64,000 bases of DNA from Ensifer adhaerens. GTDB lineage: Bacteria; Pseudomonadota; Alphaproteobacteria; Rhizobiales; Rhizobiaceae. Numbering within the stretch: position 1 is the stretch's first letter; each line of letters begins with the position of its first letter. The translations under genes were made by a program, and so were the position numbers. Shown here in pieces: positions 1 through 9,256 of the stretch. The notes beneath the pieces are model-generated. The model made no database searches, was not told the origin of the DNA, and saw only the letters and a list, made by a program, of their open reading frames with translations. The stretch covers positions 186,001-250,000 of the forward strand of contig NZ_LAZS01000006.1 in assembly GCF_002007205.1 (NCBI RefSeq), in the 5' to 3' direction.

Positions 1-1553
1 CCATAGAGCTGGTGCATGCGCTCATCCCAGTAGGCGACGTTGTTGTCGAGATCCGCTTCCCACATGCCGCAGCGATAGGAATCGAGCGCCAGGTCGAGCC
101 GGCGCGAAAGCAATTCCAGATCCTGTTCGCGCTCGTAAAGCCCCTTCAGGGCCTGTTCGAGTTCGAGGTTCTGCTGGTCGACCTGCGCCTTGGCCGCGCT
201 CAGCCGCTCGTTCTTCAGCACGTCGTCGCTGACATCCCAGCTGATGCCGGTAACCTTTGCGCGGCCATCGGGCCCGCGGTAGCTCGATCCGACATTGCGG
301 ATATGGCGTATGCTTCCGTCCGACAGGACGACGCGATATTGCGACCGGTACTCAAGCCCATCGTCCAGGCTGCGGAAGAGCGCGTTGGCGGCAATGCCGA
401 CATCGTCAGGATGCACCGTTGCGCGCCACTCGTCGTATGTCGGCTCCTCCAGGTGAACCTGCAGCCCGTGCAGATCGAACATCCGGTCGTCCCAGGAGCG
501 CTGCTGCGTCTCGACGTCGATCTCCCATATCCCGATCTTCGACGCGTCGAGCGCCAGGTTCAGGCGATGGGACAGCGTCATCACCTCCCCTTCCCGCGCC
601 TTCAGCTTGGCGATGTTGCGCTGCCGTTCGTTGACGAGGCCACCGGCCAGCAGGATCGGAATGACGACCACGGTGACAGCGGCCGCGATCGCCAATTGGA
701 TGAAGCCGCTGTTTTCGGGAAGCTGCCGCCAGCCGCCGACCGGCATGGCCGCAAGCTCCCAAACGCCGCCCGCGAGCTCGAGCCGGCGCGTGACCGGCGC
801 GGCGCGAAAGAGAGCGTCGTCGCCATAGAACGCATCCTGTATGCGCTCCGGCTCGGAGATGTCGCGGATCGCCAGGTGAACGTCGATGTGGCGGTGATCC
901 CGCGCCAGTTCCGGCGCCTCGCCGCCCGACTCGAGCAGGCGCGCCGCGCGGTAAAGCGCCTTCTCGTCGATGATCGCCTCGACATACCCCCAGCGCTCCA
1001 TGCGTCCCTGGATTTTCGAGAACACCGGCAGGAACAGTTCAAAACCGCTGCGGCCGCTCGGCAGACGAATCGGACCGATCATCACCGGCCTCACCGTCGA
1101 CGAAGCGCGCTCGACGGCATGCCGCGTGGCGCCGAATCTGTTGAAATCACTGCCGACGAACCATTGCTGGCTCTCGCGCGGGAAGGCGATCCGCACCACC
1201 CCGCCGGGCGCGGCCGAGGCCCGCGCCATCTGCGGATTCTGCAAAAGCAGTTTCGTAGCCATGACGGTGAAATCGTCAGGCGTCATGGCCGGGTGAACGC
1301 CAATGCTGTTGGCAAAGCCGTTCAGCGCCGCGATGTTGGTGTTTACCTCCGATTGCAGCCGGTTGGCGATGAGGTTCAGCTCATTCTCCGCGTCGATCCT
1401 GAGGTCGTTCTGGAAGTTTTCCCGATTCTGCCGCTCGTAAGTGTGCCCGCCGGTAAAGACGACAAGGCCGGCGATCGCTGCCGGTATGAGCGATGGTCTC
1501 GCAAACCTGGCGGCCGCCCGAATACGGTGGCGCAGAACGTCAATGATTTTCAA
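1..1553 (-). CDS. CHASE/PAS sensor protein, 3' end outside window (partial)
   Basis: The reading frame stays open on the minus strand from a TTG at 1553 to the left edge, giving 517 residues without a stop. A GAGGG ribosome binding site lies 8 nt before the TTG. I read a membrane segment at about residues 20-38, a periplasmic region of about 240 residues rich in CHASE-like signatures, a second membrane segment near 280-303, one complete PAS/PAC unit (about 330-445, with WEIDV and HPDD), a short coiled stretch, and the start of a second PAS (WEADLD). CHASE-PAS proteins end in a histidine kinase, GGDEF/EAL or other output domain; that part is missing here. It is probably an inner-membrane receptor for a small extracellular ligand. 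Ligand and output are unknown. Confidence 0.8.
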   Translation of the reverse strand, partial: MKIIDVLRHRIRAAARFARPSLIPAAIAGLVVFTGGHTYERQNRENFQNDLRIDAENELNLIANRLQSEVNTNIAALNGFANSIGVHPAMTPDDFTVMATKLLLQNPQMARASAAPGGVVRIAFPRESQQWFVGSDFNRFGATRHAVERASSTVRPVMIGPIRLPSGRSGFELFLPVFSKIQGRMERWGYVEAIIDEKALYRAARLLESGGEAPELARDHRHIDVHLAIRDISEPERIQDAFYGDDALFRAAPVTRRLELAGGVWELAAMPVGGWRQLPENSGFIQLAIAAAVTVVVIPILLAGGLVNERQRNIAKLKAREGEVMTLSHRLNLALDASKIGIWEIDVETQQRSWDDRMFDLHGLQVHLEEPTYDEWRATVHPDDVGIAANALFRSLDDGLEYRSQYRVVLSDGSIRHIRNVGSSYRGPDGRAKVTGISWDVSDDVLKNERLSAAKAQVDQQNLELEQALKGLYEREQDLELLSRRLDLALDSYRCGMWEADLDNNVAYWDERMHQLY

Positions 1554-1848
1554 TGTAATTCCCTCAGTCCCCAACCAAAGGTAGCGGCCGAGTCTTAAGA
1601 TTGGCTTTCGTCACAAATCCTTGGAAAACCCCACAATTCATGGGGAAACTTTGCCGCGATCGATCCGTCGGCAGCGCTCACCCGCTTGAAAAATACGGTA
1701 TCGCCGTCCAGTCTTCCCGTGTCGGCCAGACCATCAAAAATGCGGGGTTGCCCGGCCAAAAGCCAAGTAGCAGGGCAATTTTTGCCACAATCGGGGATCA
1801 AAGGAAGTGACAAGAATGTTCGCAGTTTCGTTGAAGAGGGCAAGAAGA

Positions 1849-2109
1849 ATGCGTTTTGTTATTGCCGCGCTCATGGCCACCGCAGGCCTGCTCTCGCCCT
1901 TGTCAGCCCTGGCCGAAAGCGCCGATGTGGAAGCTACCATTACGGGTGTCGATACCGAACGCCTGAGCCTGTCCCTCGACGACGGCAAGAACTATCAGGC
2001 ACCCGAGGAGTTCAACTTCGAAGGCCTGAAGGCCGGCGTGAAGGTTCTCGTCTTCTATACGGAAGTGGACGGCAAGCGGGTGATCAACGATCTCGAAATC
2101 GTCCAGTAG
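1849..2109 (+). CDS. DUF1344 family small secreted protein
   Basis: An 86-residue protein with an obvious signal peptide (MRFVIAALMATAGLLSPLSA) followed by a compact beta-rich domain of about 60 residues (VEATITGVDTERLSLSLDD, YQAPEEF, VKVLVFY) typical of DUF1344, a small periplasmic family of unknown function common in Rhizobiales. I chose the ATG at 1849 because AAGAGGG sits 8 nt upstream and the signal peptide starts there. An in-frame ATG at 1816 with AAGGAA before it would add 11 residues and is the alternative. It is a single gene, divergent from the CHASE/PAS sensor across about 295 bp in which I see no other gene. Confidence 0.75.
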   Translation: MRFVIAALMATAGLLSPLSALAESADVEATITGVDTERLSLSLDDGKNYQAPEEFNFEGLKAGVKVLVFYTEVDGKRVINDLEIVQ

Positions 2110-2180
2110 GAAAAGGCACCCCGTCCTTCTGGCTGCCGGACAAAAACCGCGCTTCGTTTTATCGGAACTCTTCTATACTC

Positions 2181-2224
2181 GGATGCCTCTGGCACAGGCA
2201 TCCCTTGAGAGCGCGTGGCGCTCT
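2181..2224. other. two tandem perfect hairpins in the DUF1344/phosphatase gap
   Basis: GGATGCCT (2181-2188) pairs with AGGCATCC (2196-2203) around a 7-nt loop, and AGAGCG (2208-2213) pairs with CGCTCT (2219-2224). The stems lie 4 nt apart between two convergent genes. Neither is followed by a clear T run, so they may be a factor-assisted or bidirectional terminator region or part of a small RNA. Confidence 0.4.
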
Positions 2225-2337
2225 GCGGCGCTGATCTAAGCACCACGTCCTAAAGCGCCTCGCGAACTTGCAGATTCGCGCCTTGAGTTTCTGACGTTTC
2301 GCAAGTCGTACCGGCAGCCGCTGCGCGTATCAGGCCG

Positions 2338-2922
2338 TCAGATCCAGCCGATGGCACTACCGGAGATACGCAGGAGGCGGTCCTGCGGGATCGCCGCCGT
2401 CGCGGCCTCCTCCGCTTCCATTTCCCCGAAAAGCTTGAAGAGCACGCGGATGACGCCGCCATGGCTGACGCAGACCGTCGGCTTCGTCACGTCCCTGAGC
2501 CAGGCGGCGATACGCCAGGACAGAATTTCGTAGCTCTCGGCGTCCTCGCCGGGCGGAATGAAATCCCATTTCACCGCACGCCTTTCGGCAATCCTCTGAG
2601 GCGCCGAGCGCTTGAGCTCCGGCAGCGTATGCCCTTCCCAGTCGCCGAAGGAAACTTCCTTGAGCCGCTCGTCGGTCCGGTAGGATTCGGGCGCGAGCCC
2701 CATGGCCAGCCTGACGCGCTCCATGGTCTCGCGCGTGCGGCCGAGCGGACTGGCGACGAAGTCGAAATGCCGGGCATCGGCGCCGAGGATGCCTGCAAGC
2801 GCCACGCCGTTGCCGGTCGCCTGCTGGCGACCGAAGTCATTGAGAGGGATATCCTTTTGCCCCTGGAGCCGGCTTTCGGCATTCCAGTCGGTCTGTCCGT
2901 GACGGATCACATAGATCAGCAC
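2338..2922 (-). CDS. histidine phosphatase family protein (phosphoglycerate mutase-like)
   Basis: A 194-residue protein whose N-terminus carries the RHG signature (YVIRHGQTDWNAE) holding the phosphorylated histidine, with the second catalytic histidine in CVSHGGVIRVL. This is the two-histidine phosphatase/phosphomutase superfamily; the length fits cofactor-dependent mutase-like phosphatases such as CobC or GpmB types. The substrate cannot be read from sequence. The start is a GTG at 2922: GGAGAC lies 6 nt upstream and the nearby ATG at 2927 is out of frame. It follows fabI on the same strand with a 47-bp gap, so the two may be co-transcribed. Confidence 0.85.
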   Translation of the reverse strand: MLIYVIRHGQTDWNAESRLQGQKDIPLNDFGRQQATGNGVALAGILGADARHFDFVASPLGRTRETMERVRLAMGLAPESYRTDERLKEVSFGDWEGHTLPELKRSAPQRIAERRAVKWDFIPPGEDAESYEILSWRIAAWLRDVTKPTVCVSHGGVIRVLFKLFGEMEAEEAATAAIPQDRLLRISGSAIGWI

Positions 2923-2969
2923 AACATGTCTCCGGGCAGCAGGCTGCCGAACCGGTCCCTACGGTTCGG

Positions 2970-3788
2970 TCAGTCCTTGATCACGGAGATATCGGGCGCG
3001 TCCACGGCCTTCATGCCGACGACATGATAGCCGCTGTCGGCATGATGCACTTCGCCGGTAACCGAGCGCGAAAGATCCGAGAGCATGTAGAGGCCGACGT
3101 CGCCGACTTCCTCGATGGTCACGGTGCGACGCAGCGGCGCGTTGTACTCGTTCCACTTGAGGATATAGCGGAAGTCGCCGATGCCGGAGGCGGCCAGTGT
3201 CTTGATCGGACCGGCGGAAATCGCGTTGACGCGGATGTTCTTCGGGCCGAGGTCGACGGCCAGGTACTTGACGCTGGCTTCGAGAGCCGCCTTGGCGACA
3301 CCCATGACGTTGTAGTTCGGCATGACCTTCTCGGCGCCGTAATAGGTCAGCGTCAGCATCGAGCCACCGTCGGTCATCAGCTTTTCAGCGCGACGGGCAA
3401 CCGAGGTGAAGGAGTAGACCGAGATCTGCATCGTCTTGGCGAAGTTGTCGGGCGTCGTGTCGACGTAGCGGCCGGTCAGTTCGTCCTTATCGGAGAAACC
3501 GATCGCGTGCACCACGAAGTCGATCTTGCCCCACTTCTTCTCGAGCGTGTCGAAGACCGCGTCGATAGTGGCTTCGTCGCTGACGTCGCAATGGCCGGCC
3601 ATGAAGCCGTCGATTTCCGCGAGCAGCGGCTCGACGCGCTTCTTCAGGGCGTCGCCCTGATAGGTCAACGCAACTTCACCACCCTGCGCGTGGATGGCCT
3701 TGGCAATGCCCCATGCGATGGAACGGTTGTTTGCGACGCCCATGATGACGCCGCGCTTGCCCTTCATCAGACCGGATGCCTGAGCCAT
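2970..3788 (-). CDS. fabI: enoyl-[acyl-carrier-protein] reductase (NADH), FabI
   Basis: A 272-residue short-chain dehydrogenase/reductase of the FabI type. It catalyses the last reduction of each fatty-acid elongation cycle, trans-2-enoyl-ACP to acyl-ACP, in the cytosol. The FabI-style cofactor loop (GVANNRSIAWGIAKA) replaces the usual GxxxGxG, and the catalytic Tyr-x6-Lys is visible (YNVMGVAK). Length and ends are normal for FabI. Sinorhizobium chromosomes carry more than one fabI copy; this neighbourhood (phosphatase, fabI, J-domain protein, pdxH) matches the one usually called fabI1, which is recall rather than a computed match. It lies downstream of the J-domain gene with a 208-bp gap and probably has its own promoter there. 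Confidence 0.95.
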   Translation of the reverse strand: MAQASGLMKGKRGVIMGVANNRSIAWGIAKAIHAQGGEVALTYQGDALKKRVEPLLAEIDGFMAGHCDVSDEATIDAVFDTLEKKWGKIDFVVHAIGFSDKDELTGRYVDTTPDNFAKTMQISVYSFTSVARRAEKLMTDGGSMLTLTYYGAEKVMPNYNVMGVAKAALEASVKYLAVDLGPKNIRVNAISAGPIKTLAASGIGDFRYILKWNEYNAPLRRTVTIEEVGDVGLYMLSDLSRSVTGEVHHADSGYHVVGMKAVDAPDISVIKD

Positions 3789-3996
3789 GGTAAGTCCCCA
3801 ATACTATTCCAGCATCGGCCGTCGCCGGTGCCAAAGATCAAAAATGTCACAGACGCCCCACGAGAACGGGTGCGGCAAAATGTCGAGAATTGCCTATGGC
3901 ATAGCCGCAAGGGTGGTTCAAGCACGGCTGAGATCAGGAACTGTTAGTCCCCGTAATATTGGTTCAGTGTGTCAGCGAACTGTCACAAACGGCCTA

Positions 3997-5076
3997 TCAC
4001 AGATAGAGACCGTCGCGCTGCGACTTCATCAGATCGGTGATCTTATCGTCGGGCGCCTCGGGCAGGACCAGCCGCAGTTCGACCAGCAGGTCGCCATGCG
4101 TTCCGTAGGCCCCGGGCATTCCCCTGCCCGCAAGACGGATGACCTTGTCCGAACCGGACCAGGCGGGCACGACCACCGTAACTTGCCCAACCGGTGTCTC
4201 GATGACCTGCTCGCAACCGAGAACCGCGCCCTGCAGATCGATCGGCAAGGTGGTCATGAGGTCGAGACCACGGGTTCGAAAGGCCCCGCCCTGATCGACC
4301 CTGAGCGTGACGACGACGTCGCCACGGGTCATGCCGGTCACCCGATAGCCCTGCTCCGCCAGACGAATGCTCTGACCGTCGACGGCGCCCGGAGGGATCT
4401 GCACCTTCAGGCTTTCGCCGTCGGGAAGCTCGACGCTGAGGCGCTGGCGATTGATCAGGTCGTCAACGCTGACGGCGAGATCAATGGGAAGATCCGGGAC
4501 CTTCTCGGCAGTCTTTGCCGCGCGACCCCGGATCCGCCGGACGATTGCGGCCACAAGCTCGGCTGCCGGTGCGGCTGCACGCTGCATCAGCGGCGTCTCT
4601 GTCTTGAGAGCGCTTTCCTGCTGCGGTTCGGGGGCTGGTTCCGGCTTGCTTTCGGAAGCCTGGGCCGGGCGCTCCGGCTCCTTTGCTGCCGCAGCCGGCT
4701 TCGGTGCCGGCTTGGGTGCCGGCTTCGGCGACGGACGGGCCGACTTGGCGCGGACCTCCGCACCAAAAATCTGTGAAATGGCATCCTCGGCGGTTTCAGC
4801 GTCGACCGGCGGCTCCTCCTGAGGCCGCATCTTCGCCTTCATCGCCTCCATGCGGCGAAGCTCGGCCTCGCGGCGGGCATAGTCGTAGCGGCTTCTGAGC
4901 TTCGGATCGCGCAGGAGTTCATAGGCCTTTCCGGCCTCGGCAAAACGCTCGGCGGCGTTTGGATCGTCCTGGTTATGGTCCGGATGCACGGCCTTTGCCA
5001 GCGAACGCCAGGCCGCCTTGATTTCGTCCTGCCCGGCGTTGCGCCGGACCCCGAGGATCACATAGGGATCACGCAT
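3997..5076 (-). CDS. J-domain (DnaJ C-terminal class) co-chaperone
   Basis: About 359 residues. The N-terminal J domain (about 1-70) begins MRDPYVILGV and holds the HPD tripeptide (AVHPDHNQDDPN) needed to stimulate Hsp70 ATPase. A long low-complexity linker rich in Pro, Ala, Lys and Glu follows (about 75-190), then a C-terminal substrate-binding domain (VELPDGESLKVQIPPG, YGTHGDLLVELRL). There is no Cys-rich zinc finger, so it is a CbpA-like type rather than the main DnaJ. It presumably partners DnaK in the cytosol. An ATG four codons upstream (5088) is an alternative start; I prefer 5076 because J domains usually begin at the MRDPY segment. Confidence 0.88.
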   Translation of the reverse strand: MRDPYVILGVRRNAGQDEIKAAWRSLAKAVHPDHNQDDPNAAERFAEAGKAYELLRDPKLRSRYDYARREAELRRMEAMKAKMRPQEEPPVDAETAEDAISQIFGAEVRAKSARPSPKPAPKPAPKPAAAAKEPERPAQASESKPEPAPEPQQESALKTETPLMQRAAAPAAELVAAIVRRIRGRAAKTAEKVPDLPIDLAVSVDDLINRQRLSVELPDGESLKVQIPPGAVDGQSIRLAEQGYRVTGMTRGDVVVTLRVDQGGAFRTRGLDLMTTLPIDLQGAVLGCEQVIETPVGQVTVVVPAWSGSDKVIRLAGRGMPGAYGTHGDLLVELRLVLPEAPDDKITDLMKSQRDGLYL

Positions 5077-5295
5077 GGTTTCTACCATCTTCTCTGATCG
5101 GCGGCCTCTCCCTGACGCCCGCCGCTGCCCCGATTGCAGGCGTCATCGCCGCCCGTCCATTGAACGCCGATGATCCGGAGAAGTTGCTAAATAGTGGTTA
5201 GCCACGAGACCGCCGGCGGCCATAGAAGCGGCATCGCCGGCCGTCATGCGCGCATTTGCCGAATCGTGGTTAATCGTGAATTTCCGAGGCTGACC

Positions 5296-5748
5296 TCAGG
5301 CGCGCGGGCCGAAGCTCGTCAGATACCAGGCGCCGTCGCCGCCTTGGCACGTGCTGCCGTCGAACTTGGCGATGCCTTCGTAGGAATGACGCGTCGTGGT
5401 GAAACGGCGGCAGAGCATGCCGCTCGCACGGTCTTCCTGAATAGTGCTGATGACACCGGCGCTACCGGAGGTCGCATTGGCCCAGGGAATAGGATTGATG
5501 GCGCCGCTGTTGAGCTCGGCCGATGTGACGGCGTTGCGAACCATCACCGCATCGGAAAGACCATCGGAAGTCTTGGCGACGGGAACGGTGCCTGTCGAGA
5601 CCGTGCGGTCGACGCCGCTACCGAAAAGGTCGAGCCCGGCTCCCATGCAGCCGGACAGTGCCAGAACCGGCAGGCAAATTGCCGCGCTACGCAGCAAGGC
5701 GAAGGAATACCCCTTCTTGGCATCGATCCACTTTGCTATGTCTTGCAC
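5296..5748 (-). CDS. outer-membrane-type lipoprotein, RT0821/Lpp0805-like surface protein
   Basis: A 150-residue protein with a hydrophobic N-terminal segment ending in a lipobox-like ALSGC, so it is probably lipidated and periplasmic-facing. The mature part resembles the alphaproteobacterial RT0821/Lpp0805 surface protein family ([40 protein letters not shown]), which shares the short fold of 17-kDa surface antigens. The start is a GTG at 5748 with AGGA 6 nt upstream. The role is unknown beyond envelope association. It is divergent from pdxH with a 140-bp shared upstream region. Confidence 0.75.
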   Translation of the reverse strand: MQDIAKWIDAKKGYSFALLRSAAICLPVLALSGCMGAGLDLFGSGVDRTVSTGTVPVAKTSDGLSDAVMVRNAVTSAELNSGAINPIPWANATSGSAGVISTIQEDRASGMLCRRFTTTRHSYEGIAKFDGSTCQGGDGAWYLTSFGPRA

Positions 5749-5888
5749 GGCAATCCTGTCAGACTCGCTGGAGCCGCACGTTTCTCGACAAGGTCAACAT
5801 ACAGGCTCCGACATTTTCGATGCGGAAACACCGGTCGGGCTCATCCCGAAGCATTTCCGCGCCAGACATCACGGCATTGGAACGCAAT

Positions 5889-6509
5889 ATGGCGGCGAAT
5901 GAGTTAACAAGCGGTGACTTCACCGAATCAAATGAACCCTTTTCCCTGTTTGGCACATGGCTGAAGGACGCGGAAGGCAGCGAGATCAACGACCCGAACG
6001 CGGTCGCGCTTGCCACTGTCGATGCGGACGGGCTGCCGAATGTGCGTATGGTCCTGCTGAAAGGCTTCGACGAACGCGGCTTCGTTTTCTACACGAATTT
6101 CGAAAGCCAGAAGGGCCAGGAGATCCTTGGCGCCCGCAAGGCCGCCATGTGCTTCCACTGGAAATCGCTTCGGCGGCAGGTGCGCGTGCGCGGCCCGGTC
6201 GAGATCGTCACCGACGAGGAAGCCGACGAATATTTCAAGAGCCGTCCGCGCGGCAGCCGCATCGGCGCCTGGGCCTCGAAGCAGTCGCGGCCGCTCGAAG
6301 GCCGTTTCGCGCTGGAAAAGGCCGTTGCCGAATACACGGCCCGCCACGCGCTCGGCGAGATCCCGCGCCCGAGCTACTGGTCCGGCTTCCGCATTCGCCC
6401 GACGTCGATCGAGTTCTGGCACGACCGCCCGTTCCGCCTGCACGACCGCATGGAGTTTCGCCGCGAAGCTCCCGAAGGCGGCTGGGAAAAGGTGCGCATG
6501 TACCCCTAA
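5889..6509 (+). CDS. pdxH: pyridoxamine 5'-phosphate oxidase
   Basis: A 206-residue FMN-dependent enzyme oxidising pyridoxine- or pyridoxamine-5'-phosphate to pyridoxal 5'-phosphate, the last step of vitamin B6 synthesis and salvage. The family core is clear: the FMN-binding N-terminal half ([23 protein letters not shown], then [10 protein letters not shown]) and the C-terminal PNPOx dimerisation segment ([26 protein letters not shown]), ending in the conserved R-x-YP. I placed the start at the ATG at 5889, giving [14 protein letters not shown], because an upstream extension would run into sequence unlike the family. Confidence 0.95.
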   Translation: MAANELTSGDFTESNEPFSLFGTWLKDAEGSEINDPNAVALATVDADGLPNVRMVLLKGFDERGFVFYTNFESQKGQEILGARKAAMCFHWKSLRRQVRVRGPVEIVTDEEADEYFKSRPRGSRIGAWASKQSRPLEGRFALEKAVAEYTARHALGEIPRPSYWSGFRIRPTSIEFWHDRPFRLHDRMEFRREAPEGGWEKVRMYP

Positions 6510-6571
6510 GGGTGCGGCGGCCTGCCTCTCCAGGGGTTAGACACCAATGCAGTCGCAATGTTCGGCCATTC

Positions 6572-7603
6572 CTAACCAGCCGCCAGGCGGAAGGGGATGC
6601 CCGATGCCAGCGCCGAGACGTAGCGTGCACGCTGGAAATGGCCGTTCAGCGAAATGCGCGGCAACGCATTGAGGCTGCATTGCGTCCGCGCGGCGAGCGT
6701 GCCGGGTTGGGTCGTGACCGCCAGGGTAAAGCCGAGATCGGCGATGATGCGATGGTCGCGTGCCGAAACCGCCGGCGCGTCGCCATAGGGATAGGCAAAG
6801 GTCAGAGGCCGGCGACCGGTGATCGCCTCGACGCGCTGCAGCGATTCCTCAATCTCCCGCCTCGCCTCGGCATCCGTCAGACGCGCGACGGACCGGTGGC
6901 TGATCGTGTGGGCGCCGAGGCTTGCGAGAGGACTTTCCACCAGGCGCCGCAATCCGGCCTCATCCAGCGTCAGCCGGTCGGTGATGGCCAGGGGATCGAT
7001 GCCGCGGTCAAGCGCTGCGGCATTCAGGGAAGCGATCGCCTTCGCCTCGTCGTGGCTGTGAATGAAAGCCGCGATGCGATTGAAGGCGGCCTGCCTTTCT
7101 ACCGCAGCACGGAGCTGCAGCGTCTCCAGACCGCGGCCGAAGTCAAAGCGCAGCGTCTCGTTCGTTGCGAGCATGTCGGCAAGCGTCTCCCACCAAAGCG
7201 TATGGGTGCGATCGACGAAACCACCCGCAACGAACACCGTGAACGGCGCCTGATGGCGCTCGAAGACCGGCAGCGCATGTTCGAGATTGTTCCTGTAGCC
7301 GTCGTCGAGGGTAAGGCAGGCGACCGGTCCGCCTTTGGCGGCCAGCGCATCCGGCAATTGTTCGAGCGGGACGAAGCGATAGCCGTCGCGCTTCAGCGTC
7401 CGCAGCGCTACGTCGAGAAAATCCGGCGTGATCTCCAGATGCGCATTCGGATCGAACGCACGGGCAGGTTTCGGCCGGACATGGTGCAGGGTAAAGATCG
7501 CCCCCTGCCCGCGCGCGCCGGCCATCAGCCCGGCGCGGCTCAAGCCACCGGAGACTTCCAGCCCGCCGGCGATCACGGCGCGGCGCACAATTGTCCTGAT
7601 CAT
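6572..7603 (-). CDS. polysaccharide deacetylase family protein (NodB homology)
   Basis: About 343 residues. The NodB-homology metal site is recognisable: TLDDGY (catalytic and metal-binding Asp pair) and HTISH (metal-ligand histidines). Such enzymes remove N- or O-acetyl groups from chitin-like oligomers, peptidoglycan or exopolysaccharide. The N-terminus lacks a strong signal peptide but has a weakly hydrophobic region (RRAVIAGGLEVSGGL). I prefer the ATG at 7603; an upstream in-frame TTG at 7639 would add 12 residues. It is divergent from the D,D-carboxypeptidase gene across about 250 bp. The substrate is not determinable; there is no polysaccharide cluster beside it. Confidence 0.85.
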   Translation of the reverse strand: MIRTIVRRAVIAGGLEVSGGLSRAGLMAGARGQGAIFTLHHVRPKPARAFDPNAHLEITPDFLDVALRTLKRDGYRFVPLEQLPDALAAKGGPVACLTLDDGYRNNLEHALPVFERHQAPFTVFVAGGFVDRTHTLWWETLADMLATNETLRFDFGRGLETLQLRAAVERQAAFNRIAAFIHSHDEAKAIASLNAAALDRGIDPLAITDRLTLDEAGLRRLVESPLASLGAHTISHRSVARLTDAEARREIEESLQRVEAITGRRPLTFAYPYGDAPAVSARDHRIIADLGFTLAVTTQPGTLAARTQCSLNALPRISLNGHFQRARYVSALASGIPFRLAAG

Positions 7604-7850
7604 GCTGTTGATGGTCGGCCCCCAAAATCTGGCCCGCAAGTTTCCTGCGCGGCGTACGAGTCTGGAAAGTTAACGACAGGGGCGTTAAACCTTGTTGAAT
7701 GCGGAGGGCGTTCACCGGCCATTTACCACAACCCCGAAAACAAGGTCGAATCGCCACATTCCGCCCTAAAGTTGCAACAAAGACACGGATCTTGTCACAA
7801 AACGAAACAGCTTTGCGCCTGGGCGACGGCGCTCTTCGACGGGGATCGAC

Positions 7851-9128
7851 ATGAAAACTCTGCGCTGCCTCCTGCTGGCGACCTTTGCTCTGGCGCTCGG
7901 GACCGCGACGGCCGTCGCCGGAAGCGCGTCGCTGGTGCTCGACGCGCGCACCGGCAAAGTCCTTTCGGCCGAAAATCCTGACGTCCTCAACCATCCGGCA
8001 TCTCTGACGAAGATGATGACGGTCTACATGGCCTTCGAGGCGCTGAAGAGCGGCAAGCTTTCCTGGGACAGCAAGATCAAGGTTTCGAAGGCGGCGGCGG
8101 CGAAACCGCCGATGCGCCTCGGCCTCAGGTCCGGCATGACGATCACGGTTCGTGAGGCCGTGCTCGGCATGATCGTGCGCTCCGGCAACGACGCGGCGGC
8201 GGCCATGGCCGAGAAGCTTGGTGGTTCGGAGGCGAACTTCGCCCGGATGATGACCGCCAAGGCGCGGCAACTGGGGATGCGCAAGACCGTCTTCATCAAC
8301 TCCTCCGGTCTGCCGGCAAGCAGGCAGGTGACGACCGCGCGCGAAATGTCGACGCTCGCCGTTGCGCTGATGCGCGATTTTCCGCGGGAGTACCGGCTGT
8401 TTGCGACCGAGAGCTTCAATTTCCGCGGCCGCAAGGTCCGCGGCCACAATAACCTGATGTATCGCTACGACGGCATGGACGGCATCAAGACCGGCTACAC
8501 CAATGCCTCCGGCTTCAACCTCGTCAGCGCCGTCAAGGACGGCAATCGCCGGGTCGTCGGCGTCGTTCTCGGCGGCAAGACGGCGCGCAGCCGCGACGCC
8601 AAGATGGCAGCACTACTCGACCGCCATGTCGGCAAGGCGGCCAAGGGCGGCCGCCAGCTCGTGGCGTCGACGCGCGGCGGCAAGGCGGTCGAAGCGCCGG
8701 TCGAGGTTGCAGCGGTCGCAACATCAGACGTCCCGATGCCCTATGCAGCACCTCAGCGGGCCAGGCAGGATTCGGTTGCTGCCTTGATTGCGGCGACGTC
8801 CACGGCGGCCATCCCCGCGGAACGCCCGACGGAGGTTGCCGAGATCGAGACGACGACAGCGGTGCCGGTTGCGGGCGGCGGCTGGCAGATCCAGATTTCC
8901 GCCGCGCCGTCCGCTGAGGCTGCCCGCATGCTGCTCGCCCAGGCGCGCTCGGAAGCCGGTGCACCGCTCGCAGGCGCCACACCTTATACGGAAGCGGTCG
9001 GCAAGGGCGCCAAGGCGATCTACCGCGCCCGCTTCGTCGGTTTTTCGACCCGCGATGCGGCAGCCGCGGCATGCGACGCGCTCAAAGAGCGGTCCTATGA
9101 CTGCATGATGCTGCCGTCGCGCGGCTGA
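7851..9128 (+). CDS. D-alanyl-D-alanine carboxypeptidase (penicillin-binding protein) with SPOR domain
   Basis: A 425-residue exported serine hydrolase trimming the terminal D-Ala of peptidoglycan stem peptides. Signal peptide about 1-23; catalytic SxxK as SLTK (Ser51, Lys54); SGN at about 109-111 (VRSGNDAAA); KTG at about 212-214 (GIKTGYTNASG). These are the three motifs of the DacA/PBP5 class. A variable Ala/Pro-rich linker follows from about residue 285, and residues about 345-425 look like a SPOR domain (WQIQISAAPSAEAARMLLAQ, YRARFVGFSTRDAAAAAC), which binds denuded glycan strands at the division site. That architecture suggests a septum-targeted carboxypeptidase. Confidence 0.92.
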   Translation: MKTLRCLLLATFALALGTATAVAGSASLVLDARTGKVLSAENPDVLNHPASLTKMMTVYMAFEALKSGKLSWDSKIKVSKAAAAKPPMRLGLRSGMTITVREAVLGMIVRSGNDAAAAMAEKLGGSEANFARMMTAKARQLGMRKTVFINSSGLPASRQVTTAREMSTLAVALMRDFPREYRLFATESFNFRGRKVRGHNNLMYRYDGMDGIKTGYTNASGFNLVSAVKDGNRRVVGVVLGGKTARSRDAKMAALLDRHVGKAAKGGRQLVASTRGGKAVEAPVEVAAVATSDVPMPYAAPQRARQDSVAALIAATSTAAIPAERPTEVAEIETTTAVPVAGGGWQIQISAAPSAEAARMLLAQARSEAGAPLAGATPYTEAVGKGAKAIYRARFVGFSTRDAAAAACDALKERSYDCMMLPSRG

Positions 9129-9183
9129 GCCTTAGAAGCCCCGTGCTACTTCGTGCTTTGAACGAGGGCTGACTGCGATCAGG

Positions 9184-9214
9184 ACAAAACAGCAGGCGAG
9201 AGAACTTCGCCTGC
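9184..9214 (-). terminator. rho-independent terminator after tldD
   Basis: GCAGGCGA (9192-9199) pairs with TCGCCTGC (9207-9214) around a 7-nt loop. Read on the minus strand, the stem is followed by TGTTTTG, the expected T-rich tail, 43 nt after the tldD stop. Confidence 0.65.
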
Positions 9215-9256
9215 CAATAGCAGGGCCGTAGCGCACAGGATCAACAGCAACGCCTC

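Noticed and set aside
12-1598. Long open frame on the plus strand at 12-1598
   Set aside because: It is the antisense of the CHASE/PAS sensor: its translation is Arg/Ala/Pro-rich with no domain and no ribosome binding site, while the minus frame gives clear PAS motifs.
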